Assembly (NCBI GenBank): GCA_027382625.1
Contig: JAJKFJ010021740.1
Coordinates: 20,263-84,262, forward strand
Length of the DNA: 64,000 nucleotides
Source of the DNA: Tetmemena sp. SeJ-2015
Lineage: Eukaryota; Ciliophora; Spirotrichea; Sporadotrichida; Oxytrichidae
Direction of reading: 5' to 3'
The notes under the pieces are model-generated. The model was not told the origin of the DNA. It did not search any database and saw only the letters and a program-made list of their open reading frames with translations. Both the position numbers and the translations under genes were made by a program. Every line of letters begins with the position of its first letter. The first letter of the stretch is position 1. Positions 46,572 to 57,926 of the stretch are shown here, one piece after another.

Positions 46572-47829
46572 ATGGAAAGCACAGCTAACCTCATATAATT
46601 TGAAACTAGTAACAATTCAGATTTAAAAAGCAAAGAGAATTAAAACATTAACAATTTAGATAGCATTCCAAAAAGCCATAGATAATACTCAATAGTAACT
46701 GGATAAGCAGAGCTCTGCACTCCTTTGAAATGTGGGTTGTGTCTGATGGACTATATACAAGATAACTACTATCACAATATCGAAAACTTTGAAGAGACTA
46801 AGCTATTCTATAATAAGAAGCTAAACCATATTCATTTATATTTAATTTTGAGTGTGGCGAAGTCACTTACCATGAAAGTCTGTAAGCTTATGCCAAGGAA
46901 TTCTTTAAATAAGAAGATATAAAGTAGTATAGTATATTCTTTGAGCATTCAGACACATGCCCAAATAGGATTCATAGAATTATTTGCCAAAATGAAAACA
47001 AGTTACCAGTCAAATACTCAGATAAACAATTCAAGTTAGCAGTGTGTATGGCAGTATTCGATCAAGATTAAAGACTACTCATTAATTTAAAATTTAGCTT
47101 ACTTTTAACAAGAAGGAATATAAATCTTAGAATATTTCCTCGTGCGTGGGTGATGCCTGGAGGTCATATTGACTATGGAGAAACTTTGGAATAAGGGGTG
47201 ATAAGAGAACTGCAAGAAGAAATTATTTTTAAACAGGAATTTAGGTTGAACAAATGCAAGATGAAAATAATAATGAAATATTTTACAGCTTCGAAGGATA
47301 GCCAGTTAAAATGGAACCATTCTACGCTTTTGAAAGTGTTTCATCATTTGCTATAGATGCAAAGACTCCTCCTTCTGGTGGCCATTTAATAGTCTTCTTT
47401 AGGATTTAAATCAATAAAAAAGCAGAGGACATTTCTCTTAAGCTTTAAAAGGATGAAGTTGATGGAGCTGTTTGGCTTTCTATCCCATTAATTGGTTTGG
47501 CACTCAGAAAGAAGGAACCTGAAACTGAAATAGAAGGTCTTGAGCCAATAGATAACAGTTTTTATTTAATTTATAGATTCTTCTGGGAATAATGCTCTTG
47601 CAATTTACAAGCTGAAGTAGTTTTTCCCCAACTATCCAAATAAAGAGAGATAAGGCATTAGCAAAGCTCACAACATGTGTCTCAAATATTTAAACAGAAA
47701 AGTAAATCAAGATTAAATTAGTGTTAAACTTTGAAACTTCTTATGTCTTCTATTGAATTAGACGAAATAGTTGTGAAGAAGTTTTAAAACTTATTAGAAT
47801 ATAAATTAAAGGGAGGAGTCATTATATGA
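46572..47829 (+). CDS. NUDT17: Nudix hydrolase, NUDT17-like
   Basis: Hydrolase of nucleoside diphosphates linked to another moiety. ATG 46572 (MESTANLIQFETSNNSDLKS); TGA 47827-47829. Core: KLAVCMAVFDQDQRLLLTRR after IES removal, then NLRIFPRAWVMPGGHIDYGE followed by TLEQGVIRELQEE, which is the full Nudix box G-x5-E-x7-R-E-U-x-E-E with its metal-binding glutamates. The TRR-x(3)-LR-x-FP arrangement before the box is typical of NUDT17. The following part has FYAFESVSS and GGHLIVFFRIQ. IESs at 47076-47099 and 47221-47237; a frame change near 46,835-46,850 may be an 8-bp IES with a TAT pointer. Start and 3' end moderately sure. Confidence 0.85.
47076..47099. other. IES, pointer TACT (24 bp)
   Basis: TACT at 47076-47079 and 47100-47103. 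Excision gives DQDQRLLLTRRNINLRIF, removing eight residues that other NUDT17 proteins lack. Confidence 0.78.
47221..47237. other. IES just after the Nudix box, pointer AATT (17 bp)
   Basis: AATT at 47221-47224 and 47238-47241. Excision gives RELQEEIQVEQMQDENNNE and joins the two frames of the Nudix gene. Confidence 0.75.
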
Positions 47830-49202
47830 TTATAGCTATAAATATTGATTGTATGTGATTATTAATGTGGACAACATATTCTAGATTGTTCCTTCTATGA
47901 AGGTTAGTAGATCAAATATATTAAGGGCTTTATAAGTAAGGGTGTGAAAGGACTTAAAATAAATTATGCTTCTGCAAGTCCTATTCTCTTTGAGGGGTCG
48001 ATCTCCATCATGGCTTAAAGGAGATCCTTCAAATCAGCATCAACCTCTTTATTTCTTAGGCAAGGATGCTGTTTAAAGAAGTTTGTCGGATTGTTAGTTA
48101 AGCATTTGAAAAGAAGGTCAGTTTGCTTAGCCTTTGTAAAAGGAGGCGCTTTGAAAAGAGCTACAAACAAAACAACCCCCAAAGCAAAGACGTCTGCCTT
48201 TTAAGGCTAAAGTTCTAGAAAATTCTCTTTGTAGCTGTAAATTTCCGGTGCTAAGTATAAAGATGATGAGCTATCAGTCATCTGATATTGTAGGTTCTCT
48301 TTGCAAGATTTCTTTGCTCTTGCTTAAATTCTCTTCTCCGTATATTCTTGACTACTGAAGATGTATGACGTTCTGAAATCGTAAAGTCGTGGATTTAAAT
48401 CTGCAGTTAGAAGAATCTTTCTTGGCTAGATGTTTAGGAGGGCAACGCCACAGTCATAAAAATATTTCATGGAAGAGATGTACCTATTTCGTCAGATCCA
48501 TAAACATCTTTCTGACCAGACCCTAATAGTTATTTATAGAAGTTAATTTGAAAAAATAGCTAATTTGAAAATCATTTAGGCCTTCTAGGTCTTCAGTTGA
48601 GAGAATGTAATCCAAAAATGTTTATCTCTCGCAAAATTGTGAAACTACTATGCTAAAAATATATAGCTGTAACCTTAAGGATAGTGGTATTATTATATAA
48701 AATATAAAATGTATTCTTCGTTTTATGCGAGAGGAAGTATGGTGTCCTAATTGATGATGTTGAGTTGGTTTTTGATGGATTTGATATTTGAGAATTGCTC
48801 ATTCCAAGATTTGTTGGTAGAAATGAGAGAATCAACATGATTCAAAATGGTTAGTTCGTGAGAGAGATCTGAGACAGCTTGGGGATCAGCATTGTTGATG
48901 ACTTCGATTACCCTAAGCTGACTGTTGCTCTCTTCCCGATTTCTTCTGGAGGAATATAGTTCCTCATCAATTTCATTAACCAAGTTTAGAGTGTCTGAGC
49001 TCGTTTCGAGCTCGTCTTGGCTAAGAGAGTGATGAGCAGGCTCTCCAGAAGAAATGGAACTAAGCATTATTGAACCATCTGGATCCTAGCCTTATTCATC
49101 TATAGAGGAATCAATTAGTTCTCTCCCTAATCTCTAATCTTAAGTTTGACTAAGGAATTCAGCAGAAAGCTGTTCTTATTCCTGCCACTCAAAATTCCTC
49201 AT
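47830..49202 (-). CDS. Divergent protein kinase fold, probable pseudokinase (3' end uncertain)
   Basis: Minus strand, candidate ATG 49200-49202 (MRNFEWQEQEQLSAEFLSQT), then an acidic Ser-rich N-terminus. The C-lobe is kinase-like: ERQTFLDYILSTEDLEG, LVRKMFMDLTKYFYDCGVAL, then LLNIQPRKILL in the position of the HRDLKPENILL loop and LYDFRTS where DFG should be. APEIYSYKENFLELQPQKAD and VFALGVVLFVALFKAPPF follow, as in active kinases. Both the catalytic Asp (HRD) and the Gly of DFG are replaced, so phosphotransfer is unlikely. IES 48463-48484 resolved; another lies near 48,640-48,760. The gene lies convergent to NUDT17, and the exact stop was not found. Confidence 0.68.
48463..48484. other. IES, pointer TATTTC (22 bp)
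   Basis: TATTTC at 48463-48468 and 48485-48490. Excision gives KMFMDLTKYFYDCGVALLN; unexcised reading hits TGA just before the catalytic-loop region. Confidence 0.82.
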
Positions 49203-49318
49203 GATAGGTTGCCTCAATCTAACATTTTAAACATAATTTTGTTCAAATAAAAATTTTATGAATTATCTTTTTTAAAAATATGCTAAATAAGTGTAAATTT
49301 AAGTACTTCAATTTTCAA

Positions 49319-49671
49319 TAAGTTATAAAATAATTAAGTTATCTAGATGGAATATCAACTTTCCATTTTTTAAAAAATAAATAGAAATTTAATTTTATTA
49401 TAAAAATGAATGGCTAAATGAGAACATATTTTAAGTAATTTTGGAGAGGAGGGAGTTCCTCAATTTTTCTTGCAAGGAAAAATTTGCGTGAAGAAGAAAG
49501 CGGTTTATTCTAATTAGTAAGACATGTTTCAATCCTCAGACTTAAAACAGGGTTTTGAAAGTTAGTTTCTTCTACATCATCAAAAGAGTTGAGCTCTTAA
49601 ATTTAAGAAGTTTGAGTAGCAGAGTGGGCTGAACTAAGCGCAGTACTCTGGGTTTCAAAATCAGTTCTCAT
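49319..49671 (-). CDS. Short hypothetical frame, perhaps an upstream exon of the pseudokinase
   Basis: Minus strand, ATG 49669-49671: MRTDFETQSTALSSAHSATQ, then QELNSFDDVEETNFQNPVLS and SSSRKFFLARKIEELPPLQN, open (with TAA/TAG as Gln) to about 49,319. Composition resembles the N-terminus of the next gene downstream, so it may be its 5' part, with 49,203-49,320 as intron or IES. The last 35 codons are AT-rich and may be non-coding. Confidence 0.4.
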
Positions 49672-50088
49672 TGGAGTCAAGATTATTTTGCACAATTTTA
49701 ATTTAAAATAAACCTTCATTCATTATCAATAACAGTTTAATTGAAGCCATCAAGTTTAATAGACTTATTCATTAACAAAGAGTTATGTAAATAATTAAGC
49801 CAATAGGAAAATGCTTGTAAATTACTAAGCAACAAACACAATAAATATTTTATTTTAAAGCAGCATGTTAATATTACAGTTATTAAATATTATCCAGTAA
49901 ATAATTTAAAAATACTTTATTTTTGCATTTTGTTTGATGAGAATATTTCACAAATGATTCATAAATTAGTAGTCCCTTAGGCTGACTAATTCTAATAATC
50001 GACTCTGACGATGGCATGAAGTTCGATTAAATATTTTAGGATGCGAAGATTTGTATGTTGCCCTTTCAAGGGTGGCTCAATCTAAATT
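49672..50088. other. Intergenic region between two minus-strand kinase-like genes
   Basis: About 400 bp, AT-rich, no recognised gene or motif. Confidence 0.5.
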
Positions 50089-51511
50089 TCAAATGACGAT
50101 TGCTTCGACCTCATTGCTTCTGGCATTCTTATTAGAGTTGCTGATTTAAGAGTCCTTGGAGAATATGATTTTCTGCTGATTGTTATTAAAAGAGTTAGAG
50201 TGGGATGACTAGTTAGTTTGATTCTCTGAATTGACGCCTCTTACTCCTAGGTATAGGGAGTTCATTTCTTCTTCAAACTGTTCAGCTGAGAGCAGATCGA
50301 CTTAAAGATAAGGATGCTGCCTTATTTCATTCACACAAGAGGGTCTGTTCAAAGGGCTTTCATCAAGCAAACTGAAAAGCAAGTCTATCAGATTTGGGTC
50401 CATCTCTCCTGCAGAGTAGACTGGCTTAGTAGCAAAGTGCATGCGCAAAAAATACTTGAAGCTGTTGGCTCCTCTGTAAAATAGCCTGTAAAGTGAGTCT
50501 TCTCTGGTTGCCTAGTTAAAAAATATTGCTCATCTTTTATCGAATTATTTCAAGACAAATATTGTTATTTTAACGCTATATAAAGGGAGGCACACCGAAA
50601 ATCATGATAAACAAAATAACGCCTAAAGAGAACATATCCGCTTTTTATCCTTCGAATCCATCATTGTTTTGCAAATAGGTCTCTGGGGCTCTGTAGCCAT
50701 GAGTTCCTCTGTTCTTGCAAACCTTAGATCTTAGCTCTTCGTAGAATCCGAAATCGCAAAGTTTTAAATCAAAGGAGTCACTGACTAGGATATTTTCCAG
50801 CTTTAAGTCAAGATGGGCCACTCCCACATTGTTATGTAAAAATTCAATTCCATCTAATAACTGATGGAACAAATTCTTAGCTAACCCTTCATTATAATTC
50901 TAATTAAACACTTCAGAGAGCTTTCCATTCTTTTTAACTAGATCAAATAGGTCTCCATGCTTGCAGAATTCCATGGTCATATAGTCAAAGCCCTTGGGAA
51001 GGAAAATCTTCTTCTCTTCATCGCTAGAGTCACTTGAAGAACTAGAGTTAGAGCAATTGCTAGGGCCCACAAAATTTTATTTCTGATTAGAGTTTTGTTT
51101 CACAAGCTGTGGGATTTCTTTATCTTCCACAACTGCTTATCTCTCACAAGTGAAAACGCCCTACTTAGAGTGGGAGAAGACTTTAACTATGTGAGGATTG
51201 CTTTCAATCTTCTTTAGGAGGGAGTACTCTCTATATCCAAGTGCCTTGAACTCATCTTTTTCGAAAGTCTTAAGAGCGTATTTTGGCTCATTAGCATGAT
51301 CAGAAATTTTTATTTCTGAGCTTTAGAAGTTGGACTTTATTTCTCCATCTACTTTGAGCTGATTTAGAAAGGGAGAAACCAAAAAGACTCTACTCTAAAG
51401 TCCACTTCCGATCTCTTTATGGACTCTAATGCTTAAAAAAATTGAGTTTCCATCGATAACTTAGAAGGTTTTATCTTGAGATGGTAGACTCTTATCGTTT
51501 GATTACATCAT
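50089..51511 (-). CDS. Serine/threonine protein kinase
   Basis: Minus strand, ATG 51509-51511, TGA 50089-50091. N-lobe: VHKEIGSGLQSRVFLVSP (Gly-rich loop), YALKTFEKDE (VAIK lysine), a Ser/Asp-rich insertion, YMTMEFCKHGDLFDLV (hinge). C-lobe: HNNVGVAHLDLKLENILVSD, in which HRD is HLD with Asp, Lys and Asn kept; KLCDFGF (DFG); GTHGYRAPETYL (activation segment end, APE); KADMFSLGVILFIMIFGVPPF. All catalytic residues are present, so it should be active. It resembles the CAMK/Snf1-type kinases abundant in ciliates. One IES (50517-50580) in the C-lobe is resolved. The C-terminal tail is Asn/Gln/Ser-rich. Confidence 0.88.
50517..50580. other. IES, pointer TAAA (64 bp)
   Basis: TAAA at 50517-50520 and 50581-50584. 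Excision gives IFGVPPFNQATREDSLYRLF, the usual kinase sequence after PPF; unexcised reading is frameshifted. Confidence 0.82.
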
Positions 51512-51680
51512 ATGTTTATACGGTTTATTTGCAAGGATTTTAAATTTAAGTTATTATTCTCTGCTTTTCAAATATCGCTTAAATAATAAACCTTTCCAAT
51601 CCATATTTCTTTCTTCTCTCTCTTTTTAGCAGAACTATTCAAGCATATTATGCTTTTATTTTTATAGATTTAATAATAAA

Positions 51681-52560
51681 ATGTTTTATCAAAATGCTGT
51701 GATCAAGATTTAAATGCCGGAGTCCAGTTAAAATGCAAGAAGAAGCAAGGCAAGCAGAAACAGAAACATCCCTCACCTAGACATATCTTTTCTCGCCTAG
51801 AAACTAAACAGTAAGTCTTAGAATAAGACAGAGATGAGCTTCTAAAATGTAAGTTTAGCCACAATATTTTCAAGTCCTTATTGTCAGATATTGATTGAAT
51901 CGGGAAAGAAAAAGAAAAAGAGAAGTCACAAAGTTATTACTCAAGACTCTTCCTTCCCCTTCCAGCCTAAGGAATAATCTAGCTTTCTCAAACTAAACCC
52001 AGACAAGAACTACAAACTTCCCTCCTACTCTAGTTGCCTAACCGCAGAGATTAAACCTTAAAACTATCATAGACTCAAAGAGTACTTTGAAATTACCAAA
52101 ATATTAAACTTATTTAATTGCAATAAAAGATTAAAAGATAGCTGATTTAAATCTTAAGGAAGTAATGAAAACTGCCAATAAGCAACAGTAATCGAAATCA
52201 AGAACCAGCAACCACTCAAAAAGCTTTTCATAGAGCCACTACAATCAATATTTAAATCAGTCAGATATCTAAAATCACACAGGATATAGGAACTAGTTAG
52301 TTACTAGATCTAATGAAGCTTTTGAAGGAGGCAAAGAATATGAAGAACTCAAGACTTATTTGTTTAATGACATGGATAGATCCTTGAACTTATCAAATTA
52401 GAACTACAATAACATCAATCCTAAATTCTAAATGATTCTTTAACAAGATAATAAATTATATTTAACTCTCATAACTTTATTACTCTATCTAATGAAAACT
52501 ATAATTATGAATTAAAGAGACCTTATAAAAGATTAACTTTAATTAAAAAGCAACTTTTGA
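51681..52560 (+). CDS. Hypothetical Gln/Asn/Ser-rich protein
   Basis: Plus strand, ATG 51681. Reads MFYQNAVIKIQMPESSQNAR, a Lys-rich patch (SGKKKKKRSHK), LKLNPDKNYKLPSYSSCLTA and RLKEYFEITK; a frame change near 52,105-52,145 (IES likely) is followed by DLNLKEVMKTANKQQQSKSR and FEGGKEYEELKTYLFNDMDR. Probable end near the TGA at 52,558-52,560, though the last 100 bp are AT-rich and may be outside the gene. Many TAA/TAG codons. No family recognised. Confidence 0.45.
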
Positions 52561-52756
52561 TTCTTGAATTTGATTTTATCATTAAGTTTGCTTGGTTATT
52601 TTTATCTTGATTTAAAAAATGATAATTTTAATAGAAGAGAAGTTGATGAAATTGATTTAAAACAGATAGTTTTTGAAGAATCTTAAGATTCAATAAAGAT
52701 CAATGCGAAACCAACAACTTCACTCCTTTTAGCAAATTAAATTTATCTTATGTAAA

Positions 52757-54550
52757 ATGGAACTTTTATAGGATGAATAATAGTCTAAGAAATAAGAGCT
52801 GAACTATGGGGCATTTTCTCCAATAAGAGTTACAAATTCAAACTATAGAATTGCAAGCATGAGGGATGATATAAACATCCTAAAACCCAAAACACTCTAG
52901 TTCAATCTAAACAATTCAAATAACTTAGAATAAAATCACTAACTACCAAAGCAAAAATACCAAAAGGAAAATTAATCTGAATCAAACCAAGAAATGGAGA
53001 TCAAAATATTACTTACTAAAGTCAAAGATTCATCTGAAAAACAATAAAACTAAGTTTCAAATTCATTAAATTAAAAAATATAATAAAGGACATATCAAAT
53101 AGTCGATTAGAGAGTTTAATTATTTTTTTCTCAACAATAAATAATTCCCCCTGCCCGAGCGATTAACTAAAATTAAATAGTATCGGAATAAATCTTTTGA
53201 TATTTAGGGAAAGGTTTATGCTGCCCAAGCTATTGTGAATGTGGTTAAAATGCTACTTTTATTGACATTAATTGAAGAGTCTCCATCTGAACCTTTAGCG
53301 TTTATCGATAAGATGAGACGAGTCCTACTATATAAATATTGCTATCTGAATGCGATCAACAATCGCTGTGGAGCAAATAAAATAGTTGGAGGAAGTAAAT
53401 TGATTTATTCTGAATGACTTCTTATCATTTTTGAGTGTGATAGAGTCTTTTATTAAGTTAAGTTAGACTCTCAACCGTATTTATTTTGAAAAGATAAATA
53501 CTATCTAAGTTTTCAGGGCTTTTTAATTATGCCAATTTATAAATTAAGCTTCAAAGAAAGAATTACCTTTCTTAAATTAACCATAGGAACTATTCCACAA
53601 TTTATTATAAATCATGAGTAAATAAATAAATTTAACCAAAATTTACAAATTTAATTTTCTATAGCAAATCATGAATTATTTTTACTTTAAAACATCAACA
53701 GTATATATTAATTAATAAAGAGTATAATTTATTTTTATTCTAGCTATAGCACCAAGTGAATTCATATTTCCAGGATAAAATAAGTCTCAGTTTTAAAGTC
53801 CATAAAAGCAATATAAGAGCAGTAAGCAAATTAAACCCTCGACCTAGTTACATTTCCACAAAACCACTGAAGAAAATTAATTATATAGAAGCTCTTAATA
53901 ACATCTAGATTTTAAACAACAATAATATTAAGGATAGAATTTCGAGAATTCCTTCTTATTAGCACAAAAAGACTTCAAGCCAAATTTGAATAGTAAAAAT
54001 AATGTAAACAATCTATCCAGTTCGAAGTTACAGTAATTTATGCAAATCATTTTAATTTTTAATCAGAATATAGTCCCAATCAAGAGACTAAGCTAGATAA
54101 GAAAGGATCTCATTAAATTAAAATCAGTATTCTTAAAAAAGGACAGACAAATTTTTAAACCAAGACATAAGCTAGCCTTATAAGAAAGAAAATATTTCTT
54201 AGGAAAGTAAATTGTCAATGTTTGAACTGAAGTCCTTGGAGGATATTGGCAAAGAAGATTAACCCAGACAAGAAAGCAGTTATATTTTGGATCCTAATTT
54301 CTTAAAGTCATCGAAGTATTAGCCAATTACTTTGAAGAAGAATCAAGTCCACAATTCAGCTACCAAATCTCTCCTTCCTAAAGTTATTAAAATGCAAAAT
54401 CTCACAATGCTAGATTAAGAGAGGGATCTAACCACTCAAAATTCTAAAACTAAGATAGCTGCTACAAATCTATAAAAGAGTTACATCAATTCATAAACCA
54501 TTCCTTTTTTTAGCAATCACATCCTAAATCCCTACTAAAACAATTATTGA
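52757..54550 (+). CDS. Hypothetical Gln-rich protein with an RIIa/Dpy-30-like helix pair
   Basis: Plus strand, ATG 52757-52759 (MELLQDEQQSKKQELNYGAF), probable stop TGA 54548-54550. A segment near 53,213-53,320 reads VYAAQAIVNVVKMLLLLTLI then EESPSEPLAFIDKM, which has the spacing of the dimerisation/docking helix pair of RIIa or Dpy-30 proteins (the xxPxxPxxFI pattern). Such domains occur in axonemal proteins, so a ciliary role is possible. The rest is Gln/Asn/Ser-rich (FKQQQYQGQNFENSF; SLLPKVIKMQNLTMLDQERD). Interruptions near 53,080-53,200 and 53,330-53,750 are AT-rich and probably IESs. This is the last gene with clear ciliate coding character in the window. Confidence 0.5.
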
Positions 54551-54789
54551 ACATTATTTACATATTCAATTATTTATCATTACTTAAATTTATACTAAAT
54601 TTATTAAATTAAACAAGAGACATATTTATCAGGATATTAAAGTAAATAATTTATAATAAAAATGAACAAATAGATTGAAAGGAGGAATCATTTAATAAAA
54701 TAAGGTATAATTTATTCCCATTTTTAATAAATAAATGAAATTTATAATTAATTTTTAATAAATTTTGGATAATAATTGATCTCAGTATG

Positions 54790-56125
54790 CTCTGATGAAA
54801 GGTTAGAAACAAGTGAATTTCTGCATATTATATGACAGAAGAATAAGCAAGTGCGCGTCTCACATTCACGCTGATAATGTTGAGAGTTGCATCCGAAAGC
54901 GCGCATGAAATCTTCAAATGCGATAGAGTGTGAATGTAGCACATATACTCTTTTATAATATCTGTGTATATTACTCTATTCACTCATTGATCTCTATACA
55001 GACTTAAGTAGAATAATGAGTGATTATATACTGATATGATTTGATGATGGTGTAAATGCATTTATTCGCACTTTGATAGCGATAAACTTATTGAGTGCGC
55101 GTCAATGTCGATATGGCGCCGTGAAACGCTCCTCGAATTGATGCTACTTGCGCATTGTTGATATCGGAAAAGTAGAGAGGAAATGCTTGCATCTGAAAAG
55201 TGGGATAGGTGAATTTTCAGCTCACCATACTTAATTATGCACTGTTGCACTTGTATATCGAATGTACACACATTGCCATGAGTGCGCATTACTAGTGATT
55301 CATTGTGTTGCAACATGGTTGTAATGAATGATTTTACGATGCAGGAGCAGTGATGCAGTTTGCATATACAGAGTTTGCAGTGAAAAAGTGCGCTCTCAAT
55401 TAAAGTGCGATAGAGTTCATCACCATATTAATGATCGTATTAAAGTAATGATCAATTATAAGTATATGTTTATTAAGTTATAGCGATTATTGGTTATATA
55501 TTATTAATGGTGTTGATGAACTCTCTGCGACTTTTTCTAGAGCGCACTCTGTTATCACTGCTAAATCTGTATATACGAACTGCATACTGTCTTGAATGCT
55601 AATTCATTTCATACCACCATTGTTGAAACATGCAATCACTAGTATGCCACTCATGGCATGTGTGTAATTACGATACAAGCAAAACAAGTGCAATATTTAA
55701 ATATGGTGGATGAAAAATATATGCACTTTCAGTGCAAGCATCGTCATCTCTATTTTCGATATGCAACAAGTGCGATGTAGCATATGTCGAGAGAGCGTTC
55801 ACGGCGCAATATCGAATTGAGCGCATCTCAAGTTAAGTTGCTTCAAGTGAAAATGATTTACCCTCTTCATGCGACTTATCATATCAATGTATATATACAT
55901 CATTTATTAGAGTGTTAGAGATAAGTGATGAATAGAGTAAATTACACAGTATTATCAAGAGGTATTTGCTTGCTACACTTCACATCTATCGAGTTGAGTT
56001 GTCGATGCGCGCTCTCGATGCAATCCAACATTACTCAGCGTGAGATGTGAGAGCGCACTTTGCTATTGCTTCTTGTAGTGGATATGATGCATGTGAGTCC
56101 TACATTTCCTTCATCGATCAATGCT
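54790..56125. repeat. Long imperfect inverted repeat (foldback element 1)
   Basis: Two arms of about 0.6 kb face each other around 55,455. The left arm near 54,855 (CTCACATTCACGCTG..) matches the reverse complement of 56,045-56,058, and the inner part near 55,420 (AGAGTTCATCACCAT) matches the reverse complement near 55,525. Arms are clearly diverged, so this is not a simple amplification artefact. The element is studded with TGCGC/GCGCA words unusual for the AT-rich surroundings. No ORF of note. Outer limits are approximate. Confidence 0.8.
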
Positions 56126-56636
56126 AAGACTTTAGATAGTATAGATTATAATTGTACACTTATAGTTATATTTCTGCAATATTTTAAAATATTAATTAGT
56201 TCTATAATCACTAATCAATTCATTAATTACTCATTAACTTATTTCATATTAACAACTTATTTACAACTTCCATTTTTACAATGAGTCAGTAATATTTAGA
56301 TTTGACACTAATTGCCTATTGCAGACTGACAGTTAGAATCTAGACAGAACAATTACATTTTTTAGAATATCAAATCAATGAATGGCGTTTCAATATTTTT
56401 TTCTCAAATATAATTTGGCAAAGTTCAATACACTTTAAATTATAACGATGTGTATGCTCTTACTTTTCTTATATTAAATTTTACATTTATTTGGAATTGC
56501 TAATTTCAACATCATCAATCACAGACTTATATGATATGTAATATCTCATATAATGGCGAGTAATCGTAGCTATATCTCTTTAGAAGTATTAAAGTTGTTG
56601 AAACTATTGTTGTTTAAGTTAGTTGACGTTCAAAAT
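56126..56636. other. Non-coding AT-rich stretch
   Basis: No recognised gene, RNA or repeat on either strand. Confidence 0.5.
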
Positions 56637-56830
56637 TCCATGTGGCAAAAATCCGTGGTAAATAATTGCATGTGGTAAAAATTTCCGTGTAAAATTCAAT
56701 GTGGCAAAAATTTTTCGTGCAAATTCCATGTGGTAAATGTGGTAAATATTCCATGTGGAAATTCGTGGCAAAAATTCCATGTGTCAAAATTGTGGTAAAT
56801 ATTACATGTGGCAAATATTCCTGGCAAGAA
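56637..56830. repeat. Degenerate tandem repeat (CATGTGGCAAA-type units)
   Basis: About ten imperfect units built on ATTCCATGTGG(C/T)AAA, each 15-30 bp, with indels between units. It continues as weaker GTAGCTAA-type units to about 56,920. Confidence 0.85.
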
Positions 56831-57533
56831 ATCCGTAGCTAAGATTCGTACTAAATTTCACCGTAGCTAAATTATCAAGGTGGTAGTTAATTCAAGGTAT
56901 TTAATTCAGGTAGCTAATATTTCCATTTACTTATAATAGATTTAAAGATATAGGTATGTATATTTGGGTGGAAGTTAAAGAAAAACTATGCTTTAGAATA
57001 TAATGATAAGCATTAGCAGGTATAATAACATGCTTAGAGTTTATAATAATGTTAAAGAATTCAATTTGATAGTGCTGAAATGGGTTAAATACTTAATTGA
57101 TGGAGAGAAATAGGGGTATTATAGGATATATTAGGGTTATTGGAAGAATCAGCTGTCCGTGGAAGAATATAGGGTCTCAATGGGAAAGAATCAGGAGTAT
57201 ATTAATTTGAAAGACATCAAGATTGATTTTAACTTTGATTAAATGTAAACTACATACAAGTTGAATAAGTATTGATATTATTGATAAGTTGGTGTATAAT
57301 TTGGAATTTATTAAGTCAATTAATTCCTATCAAAGAAAGTACCAAAAGAGTTTGCCTTGTGCTATTTAGTCTCATTTAACTCTCTAAAATTATTATTTTT
57401 ATTAAATATGGATATATCTATCTTATTATCAGTATATCTTTTTTCAGAGTGACCCTAGGAATAACATAGATTTGCTCTTTTATTAGCAAGACAATTTACG
57501 CTGTCAGAGTTTTGTAGTATTTTATATAGTTGG
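56831..57533. other. Non-coding spacer
   Basis: AT-rich, with short direct repeats (for example GGGTATTATAGG near 57,113 and GGATATATTAGGG near 57,124). No gene recognised. Confidence 0.4.
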
Positions 57534-57926
57534 CTATTTGAAATTGGAGTAAACAAAAAGTAAGAATTTGTTCGTGCCTAGCTCTGTGCTCAAACTTTTC
57601 TTATGCAAATGGCACTGGCGATCGTCAATTGTGGACATGTAGTAAGCATGAGGTACACTAATTGTAGAAACTAGAATAGTACTATCGACACAGATTTTAT
57701 AATCAAGGTTATGGCCTTTTAAAATTATTAATAAAGCATTTCTCTGCTGGCTGTTTAAAGGGGTATAGTCATAATGATACACCTCTTTTTCATTTTCAAT
57801 ATCACGACTCACATGAAAATAAGCTCTGTATAAGTACCTTTTATCAAAAGCTGTTTCTTTCTTTGGTATATCTTCATTGCAGCTAAAAAGCAATACAATA
57901 AATATCAATAAAAATCCTTTGTTCAT
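57534..57926 (-). CDS. Small bacterial-type lipoprotein, Bacteroidota-like
   Basis: A 130-codon frame in the standard code with no internal TAA or TAG, ending at TAG. The N-terminus MNKGFLLIFIVLLFSCNEDI is a lipoprotein signal with lipobox LFSC, so the product would be lipidated at Cys and exported. The rest (DKRYLYRAYFHVSRDIENEK, LNSQQRNALLIILKGHNLDY) is hydrophilic and not recognised. Neighbouring ciliate genes use TAA/TAG as Gln every few dozen codons, so this ORF stands out. It is best read as bacterial DNA, either joined in assembly or transferred. Confidence 0.7.
   Translation of the reverse strand: MNKGFLLIFIVLLFSCNEDIPKKETAFDKRYLYRAYFHVSRDIENEKEVYHYDYTPLNSQQRNALLIILKGHNLDYKICVDSTILVSTISVPHAYYMSTIDDRQCHLHKKSLSTELGTNKFLLFVYSNFK

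Noticed and set aside
1..54600. Many short standard-code ORFs of 60-100 codons
   Set aside because: They are fragments or other-strand shadows of genes that use TAA/TAG as Gln.
54748..55316. Minus-strand ORFs of 64 and 84 codons
   Set aside because: They fall in the left arm of foldback 1 and show no conserved protein character.
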